A DNA stretch of 64,000 bases from Piper betle (taxonomy: Eukaryota; Streptophyta; Magnoliopsida; Piperales; Piperaceae), in assembly GCA_033002965.1 (NCBI GenBank), contig JAURVB010013148.1:1-64000 (forward strand). Direction: 5' to 3'. The notes under the pieces were generated by a model. That model was not told the origin of the DNA. It made no database searches and saw only the letters and a list, made by a program, of their open reading frames with translations. The stretch's first letter is position 1; each line of letters begins with the position of its first letter. The position numbers and the translations under genes were made by a program. Positions 36,330 through 46,220 of the stretch are shown in pieces.

Positions 36330-36790
36330 ATTTTGGTCAATGGTTAAAGATGTGTTCATCTATGTCTACCCATATAGGATCTACGTAGAAGAATTAAGGG
36401 TAGAATCGTTGTTAGTGTAGATGGAGGATGTTCAAGGAATTATCGAAAAGGGTTCACGTATAAAAAAAATAGAGCAGGCCTATTTTTCTCTTACTCTAGG
36501 TTGATCCACTCTCCTCCCTCTTCCTTGGACGGCATTCCCCCATCTACACACACAGTCTTCTTCTTTGAGTTTGGTGTGTGTGGATTAGGATTTGGAGTGA
36601 AGTTCTAGGCATGATTACTAAAGAAGAGGTTAGTAATCTCAATTAAAGCAAGTTAAGCATGTAGATTCATGCTTCATGATCATATTTCATGCTTCTATGT
36701 GATGTAATGTGTTGATTCATGTTGTAAACATGTTTTCCTCCATGTTCAATGCTTGTAGTTGATTGTGACAATTTGTTAAATAAAGTTCTA

Positions 36791-37844
36791 AGATGTACTT
36801 TGATGTTTAAACAGAAATTTCTGCAAATATTACTAAGTATGTTTTTCCTTCTCTTGAGTAGTACGTAGCCATAGTAAACTCTTTATTTTTTAGTACATAA
36901 AATTTTTTCATTGTATAAGCGTATCTAGACTAATGAAAGATACTTTGAACTATTTCTTTGTGTGTTAATTATGTTGAGCTTGGCTAAGTGAGATCTTTAT
37001 CTAGCGCTCAACCATGAAAGGGGACAGATGATAAAGTGAAATCCCTATGGATTGTTAGTCGGACAAAAAATCAAGTTGGACATAGTCACATGTAAACCAA
37101 TTTCATATCTATAAGGGTAAAGTCGACTAATTTTCAAATCTAATGTATGAACTTAGGCACTTATTTACACAATCAAGTGATTTAAGAGAAAGTCAAGCAT
37201 TATTAGTTATTGAACAGTCAAGTTTTACCCTAGGATCAGGGTTAGTCAATGGATGTGGATGGGTTTGTCCACTTTGGAGTCCGTGTAAGAGATGCAAGGG
37301 TACTTTAGTCCATGGAGATTAAGTAGAGGATGTCTTAAGAGTAGTAGAAGGCCTAGAGCATTTAAGGAGGCATCAGGAAGGCGACTTGTACTATTTGCAC
37401 TCAAGCCCTAGCCACCCTCTATCTAGATGAATTCTCTCTCTAGCTAACCTCTCTCTACCTACTCTCTCTAGCTACTACCTCTGCTTACTTAGGAATTGTG
37501 GGAGAAAGCTTGGTGTGGAGTTCTAGGCTTTTTCATCGAAGAAGCAGTTAGTAATCTCACCAAAACATGTAATTTGTGTAGATTCATGCATCATGTTTAT
37601 GTTTAATATTTTGTTTGATGTTTCATGTTATCTACATGTTTGTCTTCATTTACTATGTTTGTACATACTTGTTAGGACTATATTTGAACTGTCAATTCAT
37701 ATTTAGAATCACTATAGATAAGTTTTGCATGTAATTCTAATGATTTGGCAAGTTCTTGAATCAAGTTTTGGAAAGGAATGAGTCTAGAATATGTTCACCA
37801 TTGTTTTGCTATGTTCACCATACGTAAATTATACTTGAATACAT
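36791..37844 (+). mobile_element. Family E LTR fragment
   Basis: It aligns with about 3340-3896 plus 6776-7180 and with 46221-46720: GACTTTTTATTTTT...CATAAAATTTT near the start, AGTCCATGGAGATTAAGTAG at about 37303, then a CT-rich leader and TTTTTCATCGAAGAAGCAG. It is cut on the right by a family B fragment. Confidence 0.6.
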
Positions 37845-38798
37845 AATATTCTACTTGAATAAAATTATACTTACGTATAATTTTATGTTCTCGTTCAGAT
37901 TAGGATTGTTGGTCACAGCTACAAGTTCACTTCCAAGTCCATATAATTATTTGAAATATTGTATTTTCCCTTGTTGGCAGCCCTGGTTGGCCCGAGTCCA
38001 GATTCGACCACCATGCGCTGGAATGCAATCGGGATCAAGGAATTGACTTAGTCCGACAAGGGGCCGCACCTTTAAAATTACTATGTGGGAGTCTTGGTCG
38101 ACTTTAGTATCTGAACACCATGTGCCGGAATGCAACCGGGGCTGACTCAATTCGGCAAGGTAGCACCCTTGAAAGATTGAATACCTGCCCCCAGGCCGAA
38201 AGGGGTGACAGAGCGTAGTGGTGCAAGTAGGCTCATTATGCACTTGTGATACCGAGACGGTGAATCAATGGCAAATATTGGTAACTACAGGCTGTGGGCC
38301 ACGTAGCGTGTGTACGCATGCATAAGATGGTAGCTGGATGGGGAGGCGCCCCTCCCAGCATATAACGAGCTCGGCATATGCTCATAATCACTAAAAGACG
38401 TGTGAAATGATAATTGAGATTATATTGACTTGTTTCATTTAATTATGTGGCTTAGTAGTTTTATCACTAACACGGAATAGCCTCCACAGGTGAGCATCTT
38501 TGGACTGAAGAATAGAAGTGTGGTTGGTGCTTTTTTTACCAACCTAGGTATGGTGAATTGATAATAAATGAGACTTCCTTTTATTTTTCTTGTGTTATAA
38601 ATGTGGCTATGGGAAATGGTCTGAGATTGTGGGATGGTTATTTTATATATTATCATATGCTATCATAACATGTTTTCTTTTTATGAGTTCTAAACTACTA
38701 GACTTATTTTCCAGTATTATGAATCATGTTTTAGAATGTTATTGTTAAATCAATTATATTTTAGGTAACACACGGTCCGGTTCGGGCGGGTCATTATA
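37845..38798 (+). mobile_element. Family B LTR 3'-part fragment
   Basis: It matches 29318-30265 of the Tekay 3' LTR: GTATAATTTTATGTTCTCG, the shared 3' module, and the GTGGCTATGGGAAA...GGGCGGGTCATTATA end. The 5' two thirds are missing. It ends TTATA instead of TTACA. Confidence 0.8.
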
Positions 38799-39367
38799 GA
38801 CTTCTTGAATTCCATATATATTCTTCTATATAAAGGAGAATTCTATTAATGGTAAATAAAACATCAACTTGATAGTTTGTGAGCTCATTTGGCTCACCCA
38901 GGGAAGGCTTTAGAGAAGTTTCATTCATATTAGGATTACGTGTAGTAGTTATGAGTGACTCATCACAATTTTAGGTTCGTATAATTATTTGAAATGTTAT
39001 ATATTCCTATTTGGGAGCCTTGGTTGGCTTGAGCCCATATTCGATCACCATGCGCCGAGTGCAACCGGGTTCTAAGAATTGATTCAGTCTGACACAGCGC
39101 ATTGGTGTAAGATGACTCATTATGCGCTTTGCTATTGAGTGGGTGAGTCAATCGCAAATATCAGTAACTATAGGCCGTGGACCACGTAGAGTGTGTGCGC
39201 ATACATGGAATTATAGCTAGATGGGTGGCCACCCTCCTGGTATAGTAAGAGCTCGTTATAGGCTCATAATCACTAAAAAACTCAAATTCAGATGTTGTAG
39301 AATATATTAGCTTGTTTCTTGTAATTTTATGAATTAGTATTTTTATCACTAACGTGGAATTGCCTAG
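38799..39367 (+). mobile_element. Family D LTR fragment
   Basis: It matches the D LTRs of the right-hand array from their TATA box onward (TTCTATATAAAGGAGAATTC, AACATCAACTTGATAG, then the shared module to ATCACTAACGTGGAATTGCC). It is cut at about 39367 where a minus-strand family A LTR begins. Confidence 0.75.
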
Positions 39368-40347
39368 TATAAATTTCGTCATGCATGTATGAAATGCTCG
39401 GAACCTAGTATAATTCTACATGGATGTCATGATAAATCACGATAAAATCATGATAAATTCACACTAAAAAACAATCACAATAAAATCGATAAACTTTCTA
39501 AATTTAAAATGGACAGAGTTCCCCTAAAAGTTCAATATGAGGTTAATCTATCAAAACAACATTATATATTTCTATGAACAACATTCTATATACAATTCCT
39601 TTTTCATAACACTTAATAGTTTTCATCACAACAACATCCAAAACATGAATTGGGTCTTGACCGATTTTATTTATCTCCTCTTTCTGAATGTTACAAACAT
39701 TCTCAACAAAATCATTTCAATACCATACATGTCACATCATAATACAACATAAACAAAATTGTATATCAGATCAAACACATATCACATCAGATTTGTGTGC
39801 GCACATAGCCGTCACTACTCCATGTAGATTGGCATATCAAACTCCTAATCATCACCTACATATAAAATAAAAACCATCAATAACGAGTGTTACTAGTCCA
39901 GAAATAACTCTAACAAACTAACAAAAGAGAGAGCTAACTTCCATTTTGAAGAAAAACTATATATATCTTTTACTAAACTCTCATAAGGCATCTATTGGGG
40001 AGCCATTGGGCCGTTGACCAAACAACATCCTGAACTGACTGGTCTGTTGATGCCTCTTTTGATATTTCTCATATTTCTTTTCTATCCTCGGGACTACTAG
40101 TATATCCCAAGCCTTCTCCTTTCCTTCATATTTATTTTTGCCCTAAGCATGAAGGCCAAGTACTCTTAGGCAGTCACCATTAGTACCTTTTAAACCATAT
40201 GTCCGGACGTGCATTGTACTAAACAGTACCCATAAACCTCCAAATTTCTCTGGTTGTGAGGAAACTCAAAATGTGGAGTTGTTAGGATCCCTCGGGAATG
40301 GACCAACATTCTCACTAATCCAGAGCCAGCTATGACTGGTATGTGCA

Positions 40348-41372
40348 TTTAAAGACCCGGAAAAAAAAATTTCAATAGCTGGTTAAGTATGAATTACCCG
40401 GTTAAATTGAAAAGTAATTTCTAATCGGACGATTCTAGTTGAATCAGTCGAGTCGAACACATTAATTATCCATTTAACCATTAAGTGAACCATACCATTT
40501 AAGAGGTTGAGTGAATAGGTTAAGTGAACCGTGTTAATTACCCAATTACCCGGTTAAAGGAATTATGGTGAAAGGGTGCTTCCACAAACCCTAGCCATCA
40601 TTTATTCTTTATAAAAGGAGAAGGGGTCGTTGAACCTAGGAAATACCAATGGATGATGGGGTGTGAGAATTTAATGAAGGGGTCGTTGAACCTAGGAAAT
40701 ACCAATGGATGATGGGGTATGAGAATTTAATGGAGGGAATGGTTGAAGTGTATATATATGCAGGAGGAGGGAGTATTTCATCCCTCATCTCCATCCCAGG
40801 CGACCTCCCCATTACTGTGTGAGTATTTCATCCCTCATCTCCATCCCAGGCGACCTCCCCATTACTGTATTAGGGTTCACGGGTCACAGTCAGACGTAAT
40901 CACAAATCAGGTACGTATAATAGGTAGAACATCATATTTTCCTTGTTGGTAGCCTAGGTCGGCCTGAGCCCAGATTCGACTACCATGCACCGAGTGCAAC
41001 CGAGGTCAATGAATTGACTCAGTCCGACACTGGGTCGTGTTATGTACGTGAATTTTGTAATGCATCGACATTGTTTTGGAGTAGTGATAGCCACCCCATA
41101 AAAAGGCTACGGCCGGGGTGAGTGAGGCACAACGATTCCTCCATCGCACTGGAGTGCAGTGATAGCTGCCCCATAAAAAGGCTACGGCCGGGGTGTGTGA
41201 GGCACTGGCACTGGAATGCAGTGATAGCCGCCCCATAAAAAGGCTACGGCCAGGGTGTGTGAGGCACTGGCACTAGAATTGGTAGTGAGAGCTTCCCCAC
41301 AAATGGGGCATAGCAATCACCTGAGTGCAGTGATAGCCGCCCCACAAACGGGGCATAGCAATCACTAGAATT
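40348..41372 (+). repeat. Family C 5' LTR, 3' part deleted
   Basis: It starts TTTAAAGACCC (a changed TGTAAAGACCC). A 56-bp tandem duplication at 40621-40732, a 50-bp duplication at 40771-40869 and a 62-bp repeat array from 41084 all match the 3' LTR. TATA-like CTTTATAAAAGG at about 40609. The LTR breaks off inside the 62-bp array at about 41372. Confidence 0.85.
41084..41372 (+). repeat. 62-bp tandem repeats in family C 5' LTR
   Basis: About five units, the full ones 62 bp, with core GTGATAGCCGCCCCATAAAA and GGCTACGGCCGGGGTGTGTG; the later ones are shortened. The deletion that fused the LTR to the protease region lies at the end of this array. Confidence 0.9.
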
Positions 41373-42831
41373 GGATGTTTTATTTGACTCGGGGTGTACG
41401 CATTCGTTCCTATCATCCCAATTAGTTAAGAGTTTAGGACTCCAAACGTCTACATTACCTAAGACTTATAGGGTCACCACCACAACGGGAGAAGGGGAGG
41501 TCACAACGTTAGGAGTGACTAACCTATCCTTGGATATACAAGGGAAACCCTATGTGTGGAATTTCATTGTCTATGGGATAATAGGCTTTGATGTACTGTT
41601 GGGAATGGACTGGTTGTCTGCACACCAGGCTTTTCTCGACTGTAAAGGGAGGAGAGTATTGACTAAACCTTGTAATTGTGAGATGGGGGTCATTTTCCAA
41701 GGGTCATGGAATGATCCATCCTCTTGTATTGTGTCGGTTAGTGAGGCAACTGAGTGGTTTGGTGAGGGTTGTAAAGTTTTTTCGGCAACTCTAGAGGAGC
41801 CTGAGTCCAAACCCAAAGAGTTGTCCATGATTCCGGTGGTAGCAGAATTTCCGGACGTATTTCCAGGTGAACTTCCAGGGTTACCTCCTAAGCGGGCAGT
41901 GGAGTTTGTCATTGACCTAGCACCGGGAGTATCACCAATTTCTAAAGCACCATACCGCATGGCTCCAGCAGAACTCAAGGAGTTAAAGAGTCAATTAGAA
42001 GAGCTGTTGCAGGCAGGCTTCATACGACCAAGTACTTCACCCTGGGGAGCCCCTGTTCTTTTTGTAAAGAAGAAGGATGGCTCACTTCGATTGTGTATTG
42101 ACTATCGCCAGCTCAATCAAGTGACAGTCAAGAATCGGTACCCCTTACCGAGGATTGATGATTTATTTGATCAGTTGAAAACAGCCGGAATATTCTCAAA
42201 AATAGACTTGCGGTCCGGATATCATCAACTACGGGTGAAGGAATCTGACATACAGAAAATGGCTTTCCGAACTCGCTATGGACATTATGAGTTTCTGGTT
42301 ATGCCTTTTGGTCTGACAAATGCACCAGCGGCCTTTATGTCACTTATGAACACGGTGTTCCACGAATACTTGGATAAGTTTATTATTGTGTTTGTGGACG
42401 ACATTCTGGTCTATTCAAATAATGAGGAGGACCATGGGAAACACTTGTCCATTGCTCTTCAAGTTTTGAGAGAGAATCAACTGTTCGCCAAATTATCAAA
42501 GTGTGACTTCTGGCTGAAGGAGGTGAACTTCCTCGGACATGTTGTCTCAAAGGCGGGAGTTGCAGTGGATCCGTCAAAAGTGAAAGCAGTCATTGATTGG
42601 CCACAACCTAAGTCAGTCACTGATATCAGAAGCTTCCTCGGTTTGGCGGGTTACTATAGGAAATTCATTAAAGACTTTTCCTTAGTAGCATCGCCGATGA
42701 CCAAACTTACAAGGAAGGGGGTCAAGTTTGAATGGAGTAGTAAGTGTGAGGAGAGTTTCCAGTCTCTAAAGAAGAGTTTAACAACTGCGCCAATCTTGAC
42801 CTGTAAAGACCCGGAAAAAAAAATTCATTAG
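41371..42831 (+). CDS. pol: Protease-reverse transcriptase fragment, open frame running into the LTR
   Basis: 486 open codons without a normal start: the first codon is TTG, right at the LTR junction. Residues 5-10 have the aspartic protease motif FDSGCT, with [10 protein letters not shown] downstream near residue 75. RT follows from about residue 160: [69 protein letters not shown], and an intact catalytic FVDDILVYS, then [16 protein letters not shown]. After TTAPILT the RNase H domain is cut at once: the last nine codons come from the 3' LTR (from 42802). Uninterrupted and with all RT catalytic motifs, but lacking RNase H, integrase and gag, so it cannot serve a full cycle. No start codon or leader is evident. 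Confidence 0.9.
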   Translation: MDVLFDSGCTHSFLSSQLVKSLGLQTSTLPKTYRVTTTTGEGEVTTLGVTNLSLDIQGKPYVWNFIVYGIIGFDVLLGMDWLSAHQAFLDCKGRRVLTKPCNCEMGVIFQGSWNDPSSCIVSVSEATEWFGEGCKVFSATLEEPESKPKELSMIPVVAEFPDVFPGELPGLPPKRAVEFVIDLAPGVSPISKAPYRMAPAELKELKSQLEELLQAGFIRPSTSPWGAPVLFVKKKDGSLRLCIDYRQLNQVTVKNRYPLPRIDDLFDQLKTAGIFSKIDLRSGYHQLRVKESDIQKMAFRTRYGHYEFLVMPFGLTNAPAAFMSLMNTVFHEYLDKFIIVFVDDILVYSNNEEDHGKHLSIALQVLRENQLFAKLSKCDFWLKEVNFLGHVVSKAGVAVDPSKVKAVIDWPQPKSVTDIRSFLGLAGYYRKFIKDFSLVASPMTKLTRKGVKFEWSSKCEESFQSLKKSLTTAPILTCKDPEKKIH

Positions 42832-44280
42832 CTGGTTAAGTATGAATTACCTGGTTAAATTGAAAAGTAATTTCTAATCGGACGATTCTAGTTGAATCAG
42901 TCAAGTCGAACACATTAATTATCCATTTAACCATTTAAGTGAACCATACCATTTAAGAGGTTGAGTGAAAAGGTTAAGTGAACCGTGTTAATTACCCAAT
43001 TACCCGGTTAAAGGAATTATGGTGAAAGGGTGCTTCCACAAACCCTAGCCGTCATTTATTCTTTATAAAAGGAGAAGGGGTCGTTGAACCTAGGAAATAC
43101 CAATGGATGATGGGGTGTGAGAATTTAATGAAGGGGTCGTTGAACCTAGGAAATACCAATGGATGATGGGGTATGAGAATTTAATGGAGGGAATGGTTGA
43201 AGTGATATATATATGCAGGAGGAGGGAGTATTTCATCCCTCATCTCCATCCCAAGCGACCTCCCATTACTGTGTGAGTATTTCATCCCTCATCTCCGTCC
43301 CAGGCGACCTCCCCATTACTGCATTAGGGTTCACGGGTCACAGTCAGACGTAATCACAATCGGGTACGTATACTAGGTAGAACATCGTATTTTCCTTGTT
43401 GGTAGCCTAGGTCGGCCTCGAGCCCAGATTCGACTACCATGCACCGAGTGCAACCGGGGTCAATGAATTGACTCAGTCCGACACTGGATCGTGTTATGTG
43501 CGTGAATTTTGTAATGCATCGACATTGTTTTGGAGTAGTGATAATCACCCCATAAAAAGGCTACGACCGGGGTGAGTGAGGCACAGCGATTCCTCCATCG
43601 CACTGGAGTGCAGTGATAGCCGCCCCATAAAAAGGCTACGGCCGGGGTGTGTGAGGCATTGGCACTGGAGTGTAGTGATAGCCTCCCCATATAAAGGCTA
43701 CGGCCGGGGTGTGTGAGGCACTGGCACTAGAATTGGTAGTGAGAGCTTCCCCACAAACGGGGGATAGCAATCACCCTGAGTGCAGTGATAGCTACCCCAC
43801 AAAAAGGCTATGGCACGGGGTGTGCGAGGCACTGGCACTGGAGACGGTAGTGGTAGCCTCCCCACAAAAAGGCTACGGCTGGGGTGTGCGGATCACAGCG
43901 GATAGCTCCTCTGCATTGTTTTGGAGTATAGCGGAATCGCTCCACCGTATATTAAAATAAACATAAGGAAATAGTGGAATGTACTTGTTTTGTTTTATCT
44001 ATTATACTACTTAGTGTTGTAATCACTAACGCGGAATTGCCTCCGCAGGTGTGCAGATACGAGATTAGATGATTGACATCCAGAGTATGGAGCAAGGTAA
44101 ATATGAGGACTCCTTTTTATTTAATTGAGAAATAAGTGTGGCTGCTGGGAAATGGTCCAAGACTGTGCGATCTTTATATATGTTATTATTTATAAAAAAT
44201 GTTTGACATAATTACTTTACTTTTGAGTAAAACCTAGCCAGTTAGGCCCACAATATCGTGGAAAAAGGCTGGTCGTTACA
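42802..44280 (+). repeat. Family C 3' LTR (1479 bp)
   Basis: It starts TGTAAAGACCC and ends GGTCGTTACA. It has 56-bp (43075-43186), 50-bp (43226-43323) and 62-bp (43538-43892) tandem repeats, a TATA-like CTTTATAAAAGG (about 43061), a copy of the shared CGACTACCATGCACCGAGTG stretch, and the TTTTTATC...ATCACTAACGCGGAATTGCC stretch shared with B and D. It is joined to pol by deletion, so the usual polypurine tract is missing. Confidence 0.9.
43538..43892 (+). repeat. 62-bp tandem repeats in family C 3' LTR
   Basis: Six to seven units of the same 62-bp repeat as 41084-41372, two of them shortened. Encoded HTPAVAFLWGG-like patterns on the minus strand are a result of the repeat. Confidence 0.9.
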
Positions 44281-44830
44281 GTACAGCTAGTCATTATACA
44301 TGCAAGTCGGCCTCACCATCTCTCATCTCAATGAAAACTCAATAAAAATATATATAGGACTGGTAAGAGATTTAATATTATAGAAGGCAACTTGCGGTGG
44401 ATCTTATATTTGAAAATAGATTTGAGGGATCTCATCATTGAGGGTTATTAATTTAGAAAATAATTTGTTTAAATGACCCGAGTTAAGTGGGATTTACTAA
44501 AACACCACTTAACCTATCGTGCAATTAGTAAATAAATCACGATAGTATAAGTGATAAACCAAGGCGAGTCCTAAACGTAACTGGTAGCTCTTAGTGAGGC
44601 CACACGCTTAGGCGGTGAGCTCTTACTCCACACTTATACAATCAAGCTAAATACTAATGCCCAAGCTAGCTATATAATGCAAGAATAAAATAGATGCATG
44701 GAAATCATTACAAAATTATGAATACTATAATTACAAATACAACTATCAGACTATCAACAAATGAATAAATTTAATAATCAACAACTTCAAATCTTCTTAT
44801 CATTACTTTTAACTAGGTGACTACATCACC

Positions 44831-45376
44831 TGCAATGACCCACTTATTTCGAGCCATGAGCCAAGTGGTACTATGTGAAACTAAGTGTCTCATAAATTAA
44901 TTTTTAATTAATTTTGAAGATTTTAAATAAGCCCATTACATACAATTTAATATAACAAATGCTTGGAATAATCTAAGCCCCATGAACTGAACCGAAATCC
45001 CACTTATAAATAAGATCTTATCCTAATAGGTATTAGATGTAGGATTAAGTTGAGGGATCTCAAAATCCACCCACTTACGAAATTTTGTCCCTAAAACTCC
45101 TACACTTGGCTTGTTGTTAGCCTCAGCATACGTCCTTCACTGGCCAATGACTGGTAGCTTTAGCCAATGTCCCTAGTCCAGCCCACCACCATCTAACACT
45201 GAACTAGGTTGTTCTAATACCATTTGTAATGACCTAACCCAAAGTACAACATAATGGGTTAAGTCATTTCTTCAACCATGGTTGACCAAGTTAATGATCT
45301 ATATTCCATTCTCACTTATAAACAAGACTTTTCCCTAGTAGGTATTAGATGTGAGACTAAGTTGATGGATCTAACA
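44831..45376 (-). mobile_element. Chimeric TRIM (546 bp) with hybrid 3' LTR
   Basis: A minus-strand relative of the TRIM at 7559-8092, with a perfect TCACC target duplication (44826-44830 and 45377-45381). The 5' LTR is 45225-45376 (152 bp, TRIM type). Next, the primer site as TGGTATTAGAAC (minus, about 45209-45222), a 160-bp internal part, and a GGGACAAAATTTCG...GTGGGTGGA polypurine region (about 45065-45095). The 3' LTR is 44831-45064 (234 bp): its first about 65 bp are TRIM type, but the rest matches the last about 170 bp of family D LTRs (compare 57730-57901). The switch falls at TCCCACT (44998-45004), a 7-mer common to both parents. Confidence 0.88.
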
Positions 45377-46220
45377 TCACCATTTCTATACTTATCATCA
45401 TCTCATGCCAGTTCTCATTATATCTTAACTTTCCAATCAAATAATTAATTAACCTACACAATTATAACCCTAATACCTAACTTCACAATTTTTAACATCA
45501 TCAATATCATATTAATTTTCATAATCAAATAATTTGAATTATAATTAATTGTTATCAATTCCTAATTGCATATAGAAATTTATTAATCCACAGATAATTA
45601 TCACAAAATTTCAAAATTAACCTATTAGCAAAAATACGAACAATTCCTAAAAATTATGCATAATATACATAATGATCAACTCGAAGGAGGAGATAGGAGA
45701 GGGGAAGGAGGTCGAGCTAGGCGATGGTGGCGTTGCCAGTGGCGGTAGGTTGTGGGCGGCAGGGTGAGATAGGGGAGGGGTTGGTTGTCGGGGAGAAAAG
45801 GGAAAAGGTTGGGAAGAAGAATATAGCATGGGTGTAGCTTTGTAAATAAAACTTGAATCGCTCCCGACTTAAGTCAATAATATTAAATAAATTCTAAAAA
45901 ATATAAAATAAATTATAGTTAATTATCATAAAATAAAATAATCGAGTCCTAACTCAAATGACATGCTCTATGCCCACTAACCCACCCAAAAATAATAAAT
46001 AACGTGCCCTAACGCAATAAATGACTTAAATCTAATCCTACGGTCTACTATAAATAATTTAAAAAAATTAGGCGTACTCTCATATACTCTAATAACTCAT
46101 TCTGTTGTTGCCTTATTAGCGGTATCATCATATATTTACGTGCACATGACCCTCGTAGCTCATAACACACGGCCGGCTTGTTCTGACTATAAAACCTTGA
46201 CTCGGGTCGTGAGGTTTACA

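Larger units (their letters stand above)
32416..36790 (+). mobile_element. Family E LTR fragment, interrupted
   Basis: It starts TGTAATAGCAGG (32416). The parts 32416-32919 and 36330-about 36790 are continuous apart from the inserted minus-strand LTR. It carries a TATA-like GTATAAAAAAA (about 36468), then a CT-rich leader and the TCACCGAAGAAG-type block near 36620. It lacks the 3' two thirds of the family and passes into a second E copy near 36791. Confidence 0.6.
40348..44280 (+). mobile_element. Family C Ty3/gypsy element with deleted gag and 3' pol
   Basis: A 5' LTR cut at 41372, then directly protease-RT in an open frame, then the 3' LTR (42802-44280). Flanks GTGCA (40343-40347) and GTACA (44281-44285) agree at 4 of 5. 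The primer site, gag, most of RNase H, integrase and the end of the 5' LTR are lost through two deletions. LTRs appear 2-3 percent different over the first 300 bp, so this is the youngest coding element here. The protein is close to that of the Tekay remnant at 24320-27405. Confidence 0.88.
39368..46220 (-). mobile_element. Minus-strand family A LTR, truncated and twice interrupted
   Basis: The LTR parts are 39368-40347, 44281-44830 and 45377-46220. On the minus strand it starts TGTAAACCTCACGACC (46220) and covers the 240-bp start, a short GC-rich block (about 45690-45800), TATA box (about 44355, minus), the leader, and the 3' part to about 39368. The final about 150 bp are missing. Family C and a chimeric TRIM are inserted in it, each with target duplications. 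Family E DNA lies right of it, but not left, so the left end is a truncation. Confidence 0.75.
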
